Source: Cucumis sativus (taxonomy: Eukaryota; Streptophyta; Magnoliopsida; Cucurbitales; Cucurbitaceae). From it: DNA of 64,000 nucleotides. Of the stretch, positions 1 through 13,339 are shown one piece after another (position 1 is the first letter of the stretch; each line of letters opens with the position of its first letter). The stretch spans positions 1,426,001 to 1,490,000 of the forward strand of contig NC_026660.2 of the NCBI RefSeq assembly GCF_000004075.3, written 5' to 3'. A program made the position numbers and the translations under genes. The notes below the pieces were generated by a model that worked only from the letters and a program-made list of their open reading frames with translations, was not told the DNA's origin and did not search any database.

Positions 1-1971
1 TTTCACAACCTCCCAAATAACCCCAATATTTTGTAGCATTTTTTGTTTTAATCAAAACATAACATCCCTCCTGTAATTTTCAATCACCATATAGACTTCT
101 TGATAGAAAACTTTTGATCTTTTTAATAAAATATCTCTACAAAGTTCTTTAAAAAAACCCTCAAAACAAGACCTTCAATCATTCAACATCTCACCCATCG
201 ATGTACTTTTAACTTTCTTACAAAATATTAGAAAAGTTGTCCGTGTCTAAAATATCTAGAATGTGATGAACTCCAAACACTATAACTTGGTTCTAATTAC
301 CTTAATTTGAAGCAATTTAAACTTCGTGTACTAGTTTAATTATGTGAGAAGAACAACAACGTTGTGAGAGAAGTATTCTATGTAATTGTAACAAATTTTT
401 ACCTATGGATCTTTTTTTTTTTGGAATTTTCTACGTCAATTATTGTTTCTTATTTGGTAATTTTTTTAAATTTCTTGGTTATTTGTTTTTCTTATTCATG
501 CAGTAGTAAGAGTGCAAAGTTCGTATATGAATGTGTTTTATACCATCAAATACAAATGTTATCTTACATTTTTTCTTTATATTTGTATTAAATTGTGGAC
601 TTTCGTTTGTTTGTTTTTTTTAAATTTTTTTTGACAGGGCATTAAATTGCCAATGAAACTTAGATTTTTATCTTTTAAATGCTTTGTCTAATATTCTTTC
701 TGATTTGACATACCAAAATTTAGAGTATGTTTGATGGAAAAAGCATATTGGTTTATATATTCTTATGCTGAAAATTAATTGTGAAGTTTTGTGCTTATTA
801 TGACTTTTATTTAAGTGGGCCAAATATGGTATTTTATATTCCACATATCTATCTAAATGAGAATGTGATTTTTTGTAAATGTTATATTCAGCTAATTATG
901 GTATACTTTTTGTAAAAAATAATTGAAGTTTAATATTGTTTATTTGATGCTTAAGCTTATCAATATGACCTCAATCTTATTCTACTTGCACCAATCATTT
1001 ATTTTAAATTATTTATCCTTTTGTTATAAGAGACTAATTCCTTTTTTTTCTTATATATATACACTTGAAAAGATTTAAATTGTGAGACAACGTCATTTCA
1101 TACATTTAAATATATATAAATATGAGTTTATATTTTTTATTTAATTTATAATTTATTCTTAGATAAAGTTGTTTCTTATGAAATAATCTTTTCCTCTACC
1201 CAAATATGAAAAAAAGAAGAATTTTATTTGAATTTCTCAATCTCACATATTGGGTAGATTTTAAAACTAGCAACCTTCGGTTGCCCAATGTAAAGTTAAT
1301 GATAATCTGTCATGTTGCAATTTAGAAGTTATTCTTTAGACCTTTTAGTAAGTAGATAAATTGAATTCAATTTAACTTACGGGTGTATCTTAATCATTGC
1401 TCTTTTAAAAGTTTAAACTTACAATATTGATTTTATTAAAAATATGATTGCACTCAAATTTTGTTAGAATTTTGAAGGTAAATAATTGTAACATAAAATG
1501 TAAATAATTGTGACTGAAAATATAGATTTTGAAATAATAAATCTGATGGAAATAAATGATGTTGATTGATTTTTGTTATTTTAAATTAAGAGGAATAATG
1601 AACCAATGACCACAACAATAAATTTGCATATATATATATATATAAATTACTTAAAATTTTATTTTCTCAACCTTCACAATGGTAGATGAATCCTTTATCT
1701 ACAGTGTTATATGATAGATTTTATCAGTTTGGGTTTGGTTGGCTCATGTACTCGGTCTCTTGGACTCAACTCTATGGATTTGACATATATTTCGATTCAA
1801 TTAAACTTAATTGGACTTTATTCCAAATAAATAATATTTAATTTGATGAAAATAGTTAACTTTTATGATTGATCTAAAATTTCTCATTTAACGACATAAT
1901 GTAATATATAAAATAAAAAGAAGTAAAATAACGGTTAAAAATGCATATCATAGAAACTAAATAAATCCAAA

Positions 1972-2053
1972 TATGAAAATTACATAAAAAGGGTGAATGA
2001 TAAATTTTCAAGTATGAAAATTACACAAAAAGGGTAAGTGATACATTTTCAAA
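1972..2053. repeat. Two-copy direct tandem repeat, 41-bp unit
   Basis: Two adjacent copies begin at 1972 and 2013, each opening with TATGAAAATTACA and containing AAAAAGGGT; they differ at a handful of positions. It looks like a small local duplication. Confidence 0.7.
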
Positions 2054-2252
2054 ATAGAAGAATTAAGAAGAATTTGAAACTTATATGTGAACCGTATGAT
2101 GCGTCCTTATAGTGAAAAAAAATTATAGTGCTATTTTAACTTTGAAATTAATTAAAATATAAACAAAATAAATACATCACCTTTAATTGTTTAATTGTTA
2201 TTATTTAAACAATACATTATTAATTGTTTAATTGTTTAATTGGACATTCGAA

Positions 2253-2389
2253 AAAAGAAATATATTATTTAATTGTTTCACCTTTCCCGACGCCATGTAG
2301 GAAACGTCGACACTATGACTTATATTTATGATGTGTTAAGGTATAAAGTCGAAGGAAAGAAAACAATTAAATAATATAATTTCTTTCTC
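2253..2389. repeat. Short inverted repeat able to form a hairpin
   Basis: The left arm (about 2253-2287) and right arm (about 2354-2389) are near-complementary over about 35 nt around the core ATTATTTAATTGTTT and its complement. The loop is about 65 nt and contains a GACGCCAT motif that recurs just outside the right arm. It may be a MITE remnant; the family is not identified. Confidence 0.55.
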
Positions 2390-2815
2390 TCGATGCGAAT
2401 TACATGATATTGTGACCCGACGCCATTAGTAATGTGTCAATATTGAGGGAGAAGATTATATAACCCTTTCCTTGTTTGGGAGAAGGATTATCATAACATT
2501 TTCTCAATTCCATCCATCCTTCCTTATTCCTTACTTCACCACTTCTTATTTATAATTAATCATTTTAAGTTTAAATACTATTTAATCCATTTTTTTTCGT
2601 TTATAATTTCTATTCTTCTTATTTTTGTTAATTTTAATCTTTTTATTTAAATAACATTGCTTGTTACCTTGTTTTTTTGTTATGAATTTGTTACCATTAC
2701 ATTAATTAAAAATTTTAATTTCTTTTTTTCCTCTTGAATTAGGTAATTTATTATGATTACACCGCTTGACCCACATTTTCTTTTTACTTCTACATTACGA
2801 AAGTTAAGACTATTT

Positions 2816-3490
2816 GATAAATTAAATATATAAAATTTGTGTATTGAATTTAGAATATAAAAATTAAAAAATTAATAACTTAATTGCACGTAACCATTAC
2901 CTAAAAAATGTTGAAAATTGATGAAAATTTTTTTACGAACTACTATAATTTTTTGATAAATTAAATATACTAAATTTATGTATTAGAGTTAGAATGTGAA
3001 ATTTGAATAATAATAATAATTTTTGCTTTTGTGTTCCATGTAATTGATTTCAGTTTATAATTATCTTCCTAGAAATTATTTTGTTCTTCGTATATTATTT
3101 CGTTTGATTGAAATTATGGTGTCAATCATTGGTTTATATCAATTCTTAAATACACGCAATTTGTATATTGCATTTAGAATATTAATTAAAAAACAAAAAT
3201 ATATTTTATTCACCAAACGTTAAAAAAAGTTGAAAATGAACGTCGTCTTTGAGAAAATTAATTGAAATTATTTTACAAAAAATAGGATATATATATATAT
3301 ATATATAATTTGTGTATTGGAGTTAGAATACGAATTTTAAAAAAACAATAATAATTTATTGACACAAAAACTCTTGCATAAAAAACGTTGAAAATGAACA
3401 TCGAAAACTAATGAAACTTGTTTTTTAAAAAATATGACAATTTGATAAATTAAATATACGAGAATATTTGTGTATTAGATTTAGAATACG
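2816..3490. repeat. Degenerate tandem array, about 140-180 bp units
   Basis: The phrase GATAAATTAAATATA followed by TTGTGTATT and TTAGAATA recurs at about 2816, 2955, 3140, 3284 and 3444. A second conserved phrase (a GTTGAAAATGAAC-like stretch) lies between copies. This suggests four to five diverged units in the same orientation. Units vary by indels, so this is an old array or the interior of a decayed element. Confidence 0.55.
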
Positions 3491-3540
3491 AATTTAAAAA
3501 AATAATAATAGTAAATAATCATTTCCACGTAATCATTCTT

Positions 3541-3690
3541 CAAACAAATATTATCATAACACTACCTATTATAATAATTTCCCCCAAACACATACTACCA
3601 TAACACTACCATTCACAATTTTCTCTCAAACACATATTATCATAACAATATCAACAACAAGCATTCTCCAAACACATGTTATTGCGTAAC
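3541..3690. repeat. Four-copy tandem repeat, 42-44 bp period
   Basis: Copies starting at 3541, 3585, 3627 and 3669 each begin CAAACA and continue with an ATnTTATCATAACA-like stretch. Spacing is 44, 42 and 42 bp. The block directly follows the longer-period array and is not coding. Confidence 0.65.
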
Positions 3691-4689
3691 ACTAGGATTA
3701 TTATAATTTTCTTCTTTCATAACTGTTTATAAAAGAATAAGACACTCTAATAGATATACATGTTTATTATAAAAGAAATATACGTTTTGAAATAGAAAAT
3801 TTAGATTAAGACTGGAGACAAAAAATTTAGATGTGAGAAAAAAAAATCTATGAAGGAAATAAATGAGTGTTGATTGATTTTTCTTATTTGAAATGAAGAG
3901 GAAATAATTGAAGGCACGACCACAACAAATTGCCCCATCACTGTTTTTGATAAGTAAATTAAATTTGAGAAATCAATAAGTTGAAGGGGACAAATGTCCC
4001 ACTAACCCCTACCTATGTGGACTCTATCACTCTCAGTCTCAGTGTGTGGTGAAATGAATATATTGATAAAAGTTATACAATTATATATATATATTAATCT
4101 CTATCCTATTAGCTTATAGTTTAAATTAGAAACAAAATCCAATCTATTCAAATGCATTTTGGGATAAACAAGGATTACTATCTAAAGTAAAACCCAAAAG
4201 TGATTCCGAATAACACACAATTCTATCATTCTGTGATGGAGGATGATTAAAAGAGGTTCATCATTAATTATTTCACTATCATTTTGTACAATGGGTGGAG
4301 TTGCTTTTTAAACAAATTGATTGGTTTCTTATTAAAACGTGATGATGATGCAAAATAACCACCACACCTTTTTTCAATAAATAATGTACACAATAACATA
4401 TATGATTTTCTTCACAAAAATCAATCTTAATTATACCAAAACTTTGAATGAGATCGTTGTTTTCCTTTCAAGTAGAGAATGGTGGAAATATGTATTGCAT
4501 ACATTCAGGAATATCAATGCTAAAACTTTTTTATTAACTATCTTATGCGAAAATTTGTTTTAAGAATACAGTATTCTACGAGCTGACAATGACAACTAAA
4601 ATGTGAAGCCAACCATCAAAACCGAGGGTGGCCCTTGTCAAATGCTCAATAGAAAATGTTTTATGTTTGCCATGAACTAAAGCAATACT

Positions 4690-5000
4690 TTAAGCCCAAG
4701 ATATATAATTCAATAGAGATACTTGGTCGAGGCCGACTCTAACTAAAAACAAAACTTGGCACGCCTTTTGGTTCGATTGGTTACCTAATTATTTTAAGGT
4801 GACTCAAAAACCCTTGAAAAGACTTTAGGTCAATTTTATTTTTATAAATACAAAGTTATAACTCCATAGAGGTATAGCAAGAACTCACAATCTCTCTCTA
4901 GCTCTCACTCTCATCTAACTTAGGCATCATATTAGTGCATATAGCAAGCATCACACTATCGTGAAGATATTGTCTTTTGTAAGTCAATGTTCTTCTCATC
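4690..5000 (+). mobile_element. LTR-like fragment (copy A)
   Basis: There is a TATAAATA box near 4853, then a CT-rich leader, then a stretch around 4918-4975 (AACTTAGGCATCATATTAGT and GCAAGCATCACACTA). This matches the 3' part of copies near 17000 and, inverted, near 13400. The TATA-to-leader layout recalls the R-U5 part of plant LTR retrotransposons. No internal retroelement coding is adjacent, so it would be a solo or broken LTR. Its borders are not defined. Confidence 0.4.
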
Positions 5001-8000
5001 TTTAAACAAATTCACTATTGATATCACTTAAAGGGTCAAGTGTTTTTACCTTTATTAAAAAACGTCTTACTAAAAAGAAGAAAGTCTATCCTACAATTAT
5101 ATACTAACAATCAAAAGACTCATAGTTCAAATCCTCCTAATTGAATAAATTCTTTATCTACCTAATTTTACATTCAATATTAAAAAAAAATCACACATTT
5201 GTATTTGTTTCTTTTCACTCATATGTCTACATTAAATATATGTTAATGGAATTTAGAGAGTTTTAATAGGACGGTGAACTTAAAAAAAAAATGTGTTTAA
5301 TAGGGATTTTAACTTTAACAAGTAATACAAAATAAGTTCTTAATTTTTTGATTGGGCAAGTAATTAAAAAAGTCATGGGCGCTTTTAAAATTATAAAATA
5401 AAAAAAAGACATTCAAACATTGAATTATATATTTAACGTGTCCTAAATGTATTTGACACATCATTGTAATTAAATTTGAAGATGTATCAAATGTTGAACA
5501 TATATATAATGGTATTAGTACAAACATATTGAAGAGTAAATGAGTAAATTAATATAATAGAAAGACGTAATGAATTAATAACGTAGGTGATTGATTAGCG
5601 TGCAAAAGATTGTAAAATCCTCATCCACATTCCATTAATATATACTATAATCACCAATTAAGCATCAAATATTATGCTAATTTTGTACTTATAATATAAT
5701 ATATATAATTTATACTTTGAATATTCTCATTTTCTTAAAGGTGTTAAATTGTTAATGGTGACCACGGCCAGTAGTTCAGCCTTAATTACTTTGGCTTTTA
5801 GCTAAATTTCATTTTGACAAAGTGGTGTAACACTATATTCATATATATAAAAATACAATATAGATATAACATATAAGTGGTGTTTGAATCAGCATGAGCT
5901 TTGACGTATGTATTGTATATTATTTATACATCTTCCAACTTCCAACATGAAACCCATTAACTCCAAGTAGCCAACGGGTCCATAAATTGTTCAAACTATA
6001 ACAATAATACAAACTTTTACATATTATTTAAATTAATAAATTTAATATTTCACATCTTACATATCATTTACAATATTTATCATGTGTCATAGACTTTTAT
6101 GATGCAATAAAAATATCATTTATTCTTGTGACAGAAATCTATTAAAAGTGCAGCAGCAATATTTATTTAAAATATCTATATATGTGTATGTGTGTATGTG
6201 TTTGCGTATAATACATATTTGAATTGGAAAGGTGTCATTCATCCACAAAAGCAATTTTAGGACATTGAGTATCATAATGCAGTTGATGAGTGTCCCTTCA
6301 AATCAGAAGGAGCTTATGTCTTTTTGGATCATTATGAAAATTAAAATACGTTTTGTTGTCTTCCTCTTTTTTAGTAGTTGAGATTAGGTACATATACTTT
6401 TAGTTCCTAGTCTTAACTTATATCTTTCTTAAAACTATGTTTACGCACAATATCACACAATAAAAGATTAAATTAAAACAATGTTCATAAACTTTATAGT
6501 TTTGGATAAAAAATATATTTTATAACTTTTAAAAGTTTCCATAATATCTTCTAAATTAAACTTTTGAAAAGAGTTTAAAAATACTATTTACTTAATTTGG
6601 GATGAAAATCATTAAACTTTTATTTTTAAATATTTTTAAATTACTAAAAAAGGTTTAATAAATATTATGGACCAAAATTCTCTGTTAATCCAAAAATTAC
6701 ACAAATGTTCTTACCAATCAAAAATAAATATGAAAATATCGATACAAATATTAAAAATATACAACAAAATCACAGCACACATCAAATTAAATATACAACA
6801 AAATCACATTGTATCAGATTAAATCAAATAAAAAATAGGTATATATTAACAAATTAAAGTGGACATATTTAAAGTATGTCAAACAATTTTTTGATTTCGT
6901 AAATATGACACACTTTATACTATCTTGTATGTCAGGTATGTGTATACATACTTTATGTGACATTTAAGAGATGCGACTGTTTTTCTCTTTTCTTTTTATT
7001 TTTGCAGAAATAATAAGAACTTAATTTTTAAAATTTATTAAACCAAAGCTGTAAAAGTTTTTAATTTATTATTTTCAATGATTTGGTGGAGGAAGAGATC
7101 CTTTATGCATAAAATTTGAATAAAAGCCGCAAATATCCCAAATTAATTAATTTGATTTTAAAGTTGAAAAAATGGAATTTGATTTTTCCAACTTTGAAAA
7201 AGATAAAAATAAATTATTTAATAATTAGATATTAATAAAATAAATATATAAATGAAGCGAGGACTGAAGTGATTAAAGAACTAAATTGAATCATTCTTAG
7301 AGTTGAGTGCTCCACAGAAATGGAGGATCTGGACCGTCCGATTTCTGAGATTATACAAAGTGATTTGTCACTTGCAAAACCCACATGTGGTTTAAAAGAC
7401 AGCAGAACCTTCTGGATCACAAGTCACATCTAATCATACACGTGCCAACAAATTATAATCTCTCACAAAACATTTTCTCTCCCTTTTCAAATATAACAAT
7501 TTTCTGCCCCTTTGTTTTTCTTTTTTTACTTTCACATATTAAATATTATCAATTATCGCAAATTGCGAACGCAATTAATTACAAATGATAATTGGTAAAA
7601 TAAATTAAATATTAATACTAGAAAAGTTATACCAATTCTATATTTTCAAAACACACCTTTCTGATTTTATTTACCAATTTCACTACGTTATTTTTTATAT
7701 ATTTTAAATAATTATTTAACAATAAAGAATGCATCAAATTTCAAATAAACATATTAAAATATGAATATTACAAAAATTAAGGCCCATTTTGAAATTGAAA
7801 CTTGAAAGTAATAAATAAATAAATAATAGGTTTAAATTTTAGTTTGGACCTTTAATTTTATATTCAATAAATAAATCAAATAATAGAAGGAACATATTGT
7901 GTTAACATCTAATTAAGTGACTCTTAAAGCAGAAATTGGATTTAGACCTAAATAATAATAAAAAAATAAACAGAGGTGTTTTCGAACTTATCCAAAAGTT

Positions 8001-8731
8001 GGACATCTACGTCTCCCTTTTTTCTTTTATATATTTTCTTCACGTTTCGTTTTTCCCCCACTAGGCCCCAACATTTTGCAGAGTTTATACAATGATGTTC
8101 CAATGTTTCTCTTTTTTATTTTTAATCTCTTCTACAATTTTAAATGGGCTTTAGGTTCTCAATTATTTTAATTAATTAGATGCAACTCCTAGCAATAATA
8201 TCCATCAACCCACTCGTTCATCCCCTCGAACTCAGCACAATTTAACCTAATCCATGGCTTGCTAGACCCTACCCACAGAGATTCCTTTCTTCTTCTTCTT
8301 CTTTTTTTTTTTTATAGGAAAATATTACTATTCATGATTTAACTTCACATATATCGCATTTTTATTAAGAAATGGGTGAGGTAAAAAGAAAAATACGAGA
8401 CCATACTTACCGTCATCCACATCACAGAAAAGAAAAAAGAATCAAAATTAAGGAAATAAATGCCATTTTTAACACAAACATTGGAACATATCCTTATTAT
8501 AAACATTACAAATACATCGGGATTCCACCAATACAGACTCATCTCCATGGTGCTTACCCCTACACACACACACACACTATGACACAAACAAAACCCTTCA
8601 AATGAAATAAAATACAAAAAGGCGGAAACCAAACAAAGAAATTACACGCACAATCCCAAGTTTCTCACATCTCTCAATTTATTTTAATTTTACAATACAA
8701 TTGGCGGCCCTACCCAATGCGAGAGATTTAA

Positions 8732-9298
8732 TTAAATGGCCAACACCAGTCCAGGCACCGATTTTCCTACCTGATTTGAAACGCTGCTCTCCCAAACAGA
8801 AGGGCAATGATGCAACGACGCAGCAGATGATATCTCCGACGACGCGGAGGAGGACGATGTAGACGGATATTCACTCGGATCTCCAACACGAGTCACAGTA
8901 AGAGAGGTATTGAAATATTCACGAAGCTGTGTAATTATCCCATCCGTCACAGTCCAGGCGTGGATCCAGGAGATTGAACGGCTCGGATCGCAACCTTCCA
9001 CGAGGACGGTAGAGCCGAAGGATGTGATTGATTGAGGAACGAATTGAAAAGATTGACCGTTGGATGAAGCTCCAGTAAGAAGGCGCATCAGAAATTGGTG
9101 AGACGGCGGACCATGAAACCACCACTCTAGATCAGGAGCGAGGATTTGGTGAACGGTGTTCACGTTACGGGAGCTTAAGGCTTCATACAGGGCGAGGACC
9201 ACCCTTTGATTACTGGAATCTTCTTCCTCCAGAATTCCCTGAGAGTTAGCCAGTTCTTGCAGAAGTTTTTGCCTTAGCCTAAGCCTCGGACTCCTCAA
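8732..9298 (-). CDS. SAG20: SAG20/WI12-type wound- and senescence-induced NTF2-like protein
   Basis: The frame encodes an NTF2-like (SnoaL fold) protein of the plant wound-induced protein 1 / senescence-associated SAG20 family. The match is clear from RVVLALYEALSSRNV near the N-terminus, EWWFHGPPSHQ in the middle, and SWIHAWTVTDGIITQLREYF in the second half. The C-terminal tail is Ser-rich with the short motif HHCPSVWESS. These proteins are small, lack a signal peptide and are transcriptionally induced; no enzymatic reaction is established. The oddity is the start: no ATG lies in frame upstream. The frame opens only with a TTG at 9298, preceded by a 15-A run, and an in-frame TAG precedes that. 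The first in-frame Met is in HQFLMRLL, which would remove the first third of the domain. A non-AUG start, an upstream exon joined at the pyrimidine-rich TAG near 9330, or a broken 5' end are all possible. Identity is sure; the start is not. Confidence 0.85.
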   Translation of the reverse strand: MRSPRLRLRQKLLQELANSQGILEEEDSSNQRVVLALYEALSSRNVNTVHQILAPDLEWWFHGPPSHQFLMRLLTGASSNGQSFQFVPQSITSFGSTVLVEGCDPSRSISWIHAWTVTDGIITQLREYFNTSLTVTRVGDPSEYPSTSSSSASSEISSAASLHHCPSVWESSVSNQVGKSVPGLVLAI

Positions 9299-9402
9299 GG
9301 ATTTTTTTTTTTTTTTCTTTCCGATGAACTACGAAGAAGAAGGGGAAGAAATGAAAGCAGAGAGAAACACAGGTTGAGATTTCACGAGCTTGGAGAGGGG
9401 AA

Positions 9403-9410
9403 TTTATAGG
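9403..9410 (-). promoter_or_regulatory. TATA box of the SAG20-like gene
   Basis: On the minus strand the sequence reads CTATAAATT. It lies about 105 bp upstream of the first conserved codons. It implies a transcription start near 9370-9380, which makes the absence of any ATG between there and 9298 more striking. Confidence 0.55.
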
Positions 9411-9465
9411 GAGAAGCATATGGGGACAAGCAATTGTCTACGTCCTCATCCGTTTTGTTGATTTA

Positions 9466-9477
9466 CACGTGGCCAAT
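9466..9477 (-). promoter_or_regulatory. G-box (CACGTG) next to a CCAAT box
   Basis: A palindromic CACGTG at 9466-9471 and CCAAT at 9473-9477 lie about 60 bp upstream of the TATA box. G-boxes bind bHLH/bZIP factors in stress and senescence promoters. The site is seen in the sequence; its use here is inferred. Confidence 0.4.
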
Positions 9478-9633
9478 CAAAATGCACGACGAATATCACT
9501 TTGGGCATTTTAGTAATTTGGGTCAGTTTCGGAAGGGCGACGTGGCGTGTTTTGATTAGAGAGTATGGGTTTGTTTTATGTAGAGCGATGCAGGGGAGTG
9601 TATGTGAGTCCAAAAGATCAACAAATGGAGAAT

Positions 9634-9656
9634 GGTCAAGCCAACTCCGGTTGACC
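9634..9656. promoter_or_regulatory. Inverted pair of W-box motifs
   Basis: GGTCAA at 9634-9639 (TTGACC on the minus strand) faces TTGACC at 9651-9656. TTGAC(C/T) is the core WRKY-binding site, common in wound and senescence promoters. The pair is about 230-250 bp upstream of the TATA box. Confidence 0.4.
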
Positions 9657-12391
9657 TGGTTTATGTTAATGAGATTACGTTATGCTACTTTATACTAACT
9701 ACTAGCTTATTTAGTAAAATCACACTCTTTAATTACATTTTACTTTGTCTCCTATAACATTTATATTATTATACAACCTACTTCTCAATAAGCTTATATT
9801 GGACCAATTATGCGATATTATTTAATTTGGTTATTTGTGATTGGAGTTGACTGCACGAAAATAAGTTCAATTCAGGGTGTACTCACATATGACTTGTAAT
9901 TTAATAAAGTTTATCGACATATGATTGATGTTGAAGTTGTGTAATATGACTTGGGTACCTTTAGTGAATGACACATCTTATTTTTACTGCTATATATGGA
10001 GTTCTGACATGGATTTTGTCTATGGCAATGAAAGGAATGTCAACATTGGTCGTATATGATTCAATATCTAACAAGATTTTATTACATTTTTTTGAAGGTT
10101 GAGTAACTTCTTGAAACTGAACGATGATATTCTTAGAGTCTTCGTCTTCTACTCTTTTTGTGCTTAGACCTATTAGATATGGAAAATCGTAATGGATAAA
10201 CTTTTGATTCGACCTTAATTCTAGTAATAGGAATTAAGAAACTTAAATTTGGATAATTATTATTCGCATAAACTTAGAATATATTATGTTAAAAAGAATA
10301 TATTGAATTAACTTTTAGAAATAGGTCTACTATTCCATTTGTTGGGCATGGAATATTGAATCATGGGAGTGGGCATAGATTCCAATATTCTTTTGTCTAT
10401 TTTATAACATATGTCGGAAGGGAATGAATCTTATATGAAATAAGAGATACCTTTCAATTGTTATGGGCATATGAAACCTTCCAAAATGGATAGCTTGATA
10501 GCTTCCCTTTCATTGAGTAACCATGATGTTAGTAATAAGGATACATAACATGTTGCCTTCCAAGTGGCAAATTAGGTGTTCGTGTCAAAAATTAATTTTA
10601 CAATTTTAGTAATATTCTAAAAGAACATGTTGTTGCGAGAATCTCCTATCATCAATAAATGAAAACAACCGTTGACAATTCCTTAATTAAGATAAAATAG
10701 TAAAACAAAATTATACGATGGAATCTACACCAGAGAAAGATCACTCCAACAAAACCGTACACTTCCTGAAATAAATATAATATTACTTAATTTTAAAAAT
10801 AAATAATTTTCATGAAACAAGGAGAGGGGTACATAAGAGTGGAAGAGAAATATTTGTAAGAGAGAAAGTGGAAATTATTTGTTGTGTAGAGATGAGATGA
10901 GGAGGGGTCCGTTTTATAGGTCTTTGAAGTCCAACGAAACAGTACACAAAATTACGAGGGCATCCACTGAATGTGTCAAAAAGAGCAAGAAGGGAGGGGA
11001 GCCGCCTGACATGTGTGTAAGAATATCGTTAAACCTCATAGTTAGATGTGCTTATCTCTCGAGTCCAAGTTCATTTGGAGAGTGCGAGCATATGAATACC
11101 TTTCTCTTCATCAAATCAATCTATGTTGGATAAATCAAAACCAAATTTTAATTAATTTTCATCCACATCAAATTAATTATTACAAATTTTACTCTCAAGT
11201 GGTTTGTTTTATTTTACACAGTCAATTCTTTAATTTAAGAAGTGTTTTCTCTCTAAAATTTGTTCATCTATTGGGTATTTATACTCTAGAAATTTTATAA
11301 TAATTAATTAAAAATATTAATTTATATGTAAAATGAATTTTTAACTTTCTTATATAAACATTATGTTAAAAAAAATTTAACTAAGTTAGTTGGAAACTAA
11401 TTTTTGTTGTAGTAGTTTTATTACCTACAATTGCTTAACTTTGATATATTATCAAACAAATATCTCCATCTAATCCTATGTTTCAGGAATGGACAAAATA
11501 TATCCGTCACATTTCTAATATTGTTGTCAATGTCTTCTCAAAAGCATTACAACTTCATTACAAATTAGTATGTTCGAGTGGGGAGATTTTGATGTTTTTA
11601 GTCCAAACATAAAGGAAAGTATTAGCGACAAGTTCGCTCGAAGGGTTTTTGTTATTTTGGTTTTTTTGAGTTGAAATGAGTATTATGTTGAAATTTTTTT
11701 ATTTCCTTATGTCTCAATGCAAATGATTAACTATATATATTCACTAATTGAGTTTAATAAAATTCTCTATTAAACTCTCACATAATTAAGCCCATGCCAT
11801 AGTTTAATTCTTAATATATAATTGGCCATGCATGCTACATACATAAGTACTAAATTGTATAAGTCAATTAATAACTAACATTTATTACATACAAAAATTA
11901 AAAGTTAAAAGTTTGGTTAAAAAACTTTTAAACCTATTAGATTTGTTGAGAGAAGTTTTTGACGTCGTTACTTTAGATGTTAAAACCCCACTTTATAACT
12001 ATTTAGTTTTAAAATTTTCATTGCTTTTTTCTCCATCTATTTTTTAAGAATATTTTTAAAATTCAAGTCATTTAAGAAAAAAAACCAAAATATAAAATTT
12101 AAATCATGATTTTGCTTTTTAATTTAATTAAAAATTCAAATACCTAATTCATTAATATTGTGAGAAAATAAGTGTAGTTTTGAAAATTGAATAGCTGTTA
12201 AAAAAAAAAGTCTTATTAAAACAAACGTTATTAAAACAAACGTTAGGTTAACAATATCAATCAAATTCGAATCTCCAACTCGAATATTATTACATATTTT
12301 TCTTACTTATTAACAAATATGTGATTTTAAAATTTATAAAAGAAAAAAATCCAATTATTTTGTAATAAACAGAAATACACAAATCATATAC

Positions 12392-12556
12392 CTTTTAAAA
12401 TATTTACAAATATAACAAAATATCATAATTTATTTGTGATAGATCAAGAAGGCTAAGAAAGATTACTATATGTGTCTAATGTGATACAAATCGACACATA
12501 TAGTAGCATGACATGGTCCATTGTAAATAGATTATGATGTGATGCTATATTTGTAG
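12392..12556. repeat. Dispersed TGATAGA-type repeat, copy 1
   Basis: It contains TATTTACAAATATAACAAAA followed by a TGTGATAGAT motif, and ends with GCTATATTTGTAG. The same phrase recurs at 15008, 47092 and 54085, and in the opposite orientation at about 50530 and 56520. I infer a MITE-like family typical of cucurbits. Confidence 0.5.
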
Positions 12557-13339
12557 TTAGTTCATATATATATATACACATATATCAAATACTTTATTTT
12601 CATTATATGTAACCAATCAAAAATACTTTTGAATGAAAAAAATTGTAACAAATTAATTTGATTTAAACTCAATTCAATTAAATATTTTGTGATTTTTTTT
12701 GCAACATACATCTTTTAGATCAAATTTCTTTTCAGAGAAAGAAAAAAAATGCAATTCAATTTAACAAAAGAAAAAAGCGGTCACACATTTTTCCATACAT
12801 ATAGTTTCGGTAGATTTATGAATTTCTTAGTTTAACAATAACAAAGTAGCATAGACTTTAAAATGACAACTAAATGTTTTATTTTATTGAACTATGTTTA
12901 GATCGAGAATTAAATTTTGTATTCAAAATGTGTGGTTGATTGTTAATCTAAATCCGTAGTGAAAAGGGCTAGCGATAGACATACCTAGCTTTAGCCTTTT
13001 TACTTCACCTTCATTCACTTACCAAGTCTCTCTCTTCCATTTCTTCCTCCCCACCATCCTAACATTTTCTTTTTAGTACAATCCAACTCCCCTTTATGTG
13101 GCCATCTCTTCTTCTTTGATGTTTAGAGAATTGACAACTTCTTATATATATGTACATAAGAATAACGTCGATTGGCTTTTATCCACTCAATTACAGATCT
13201 CCACCATAACCACATCTTCTAAGGTTCACTATTTCTTTGTTCAACATTTTTCTATAATATAACTTTGTCATAGACATGACTCTAATATCACTTGGTATCT
13301 AGATAGGAAAAAACACATATGATCTTTACGTGATAGCAT

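Larger units (their letters stand above)
1..8731. other. Gene-free A+T-rich region
   Basis: No reading frame here has protein-like composition, a homologue I recognise, or a believable exon structure; the few ORFs of 60-95 codons are low-complexity. The stretch holds several short direct-repeat blocks (1972-2053, 2816-3490, 3541-3690), an inverted repeat (2253-2389), an LTR-like fragment (about 4690-5000) and AT microsatellites (for example 1627-1643 and 3286-3307). The last few hundred bases are probably the 3' flank of the minus-strand gene that ends at 8732. Confidence 0.7.

Noticed and set aside
5100..5140. tRNA-like B-box phrase (AGTTCAAATCCT)
   Set aside because: No A-box or cloverleaf arms at the right spacing. 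At best a SINE remnant. I found no complete tRNA gene by eye.
8345..8632. ORFs on both strands just past the SAG20-like stop codon
   Set aside because: They run through CA-repeat and A+T-rich sequence, look like chance frames, and lie in the expected 3' flank.
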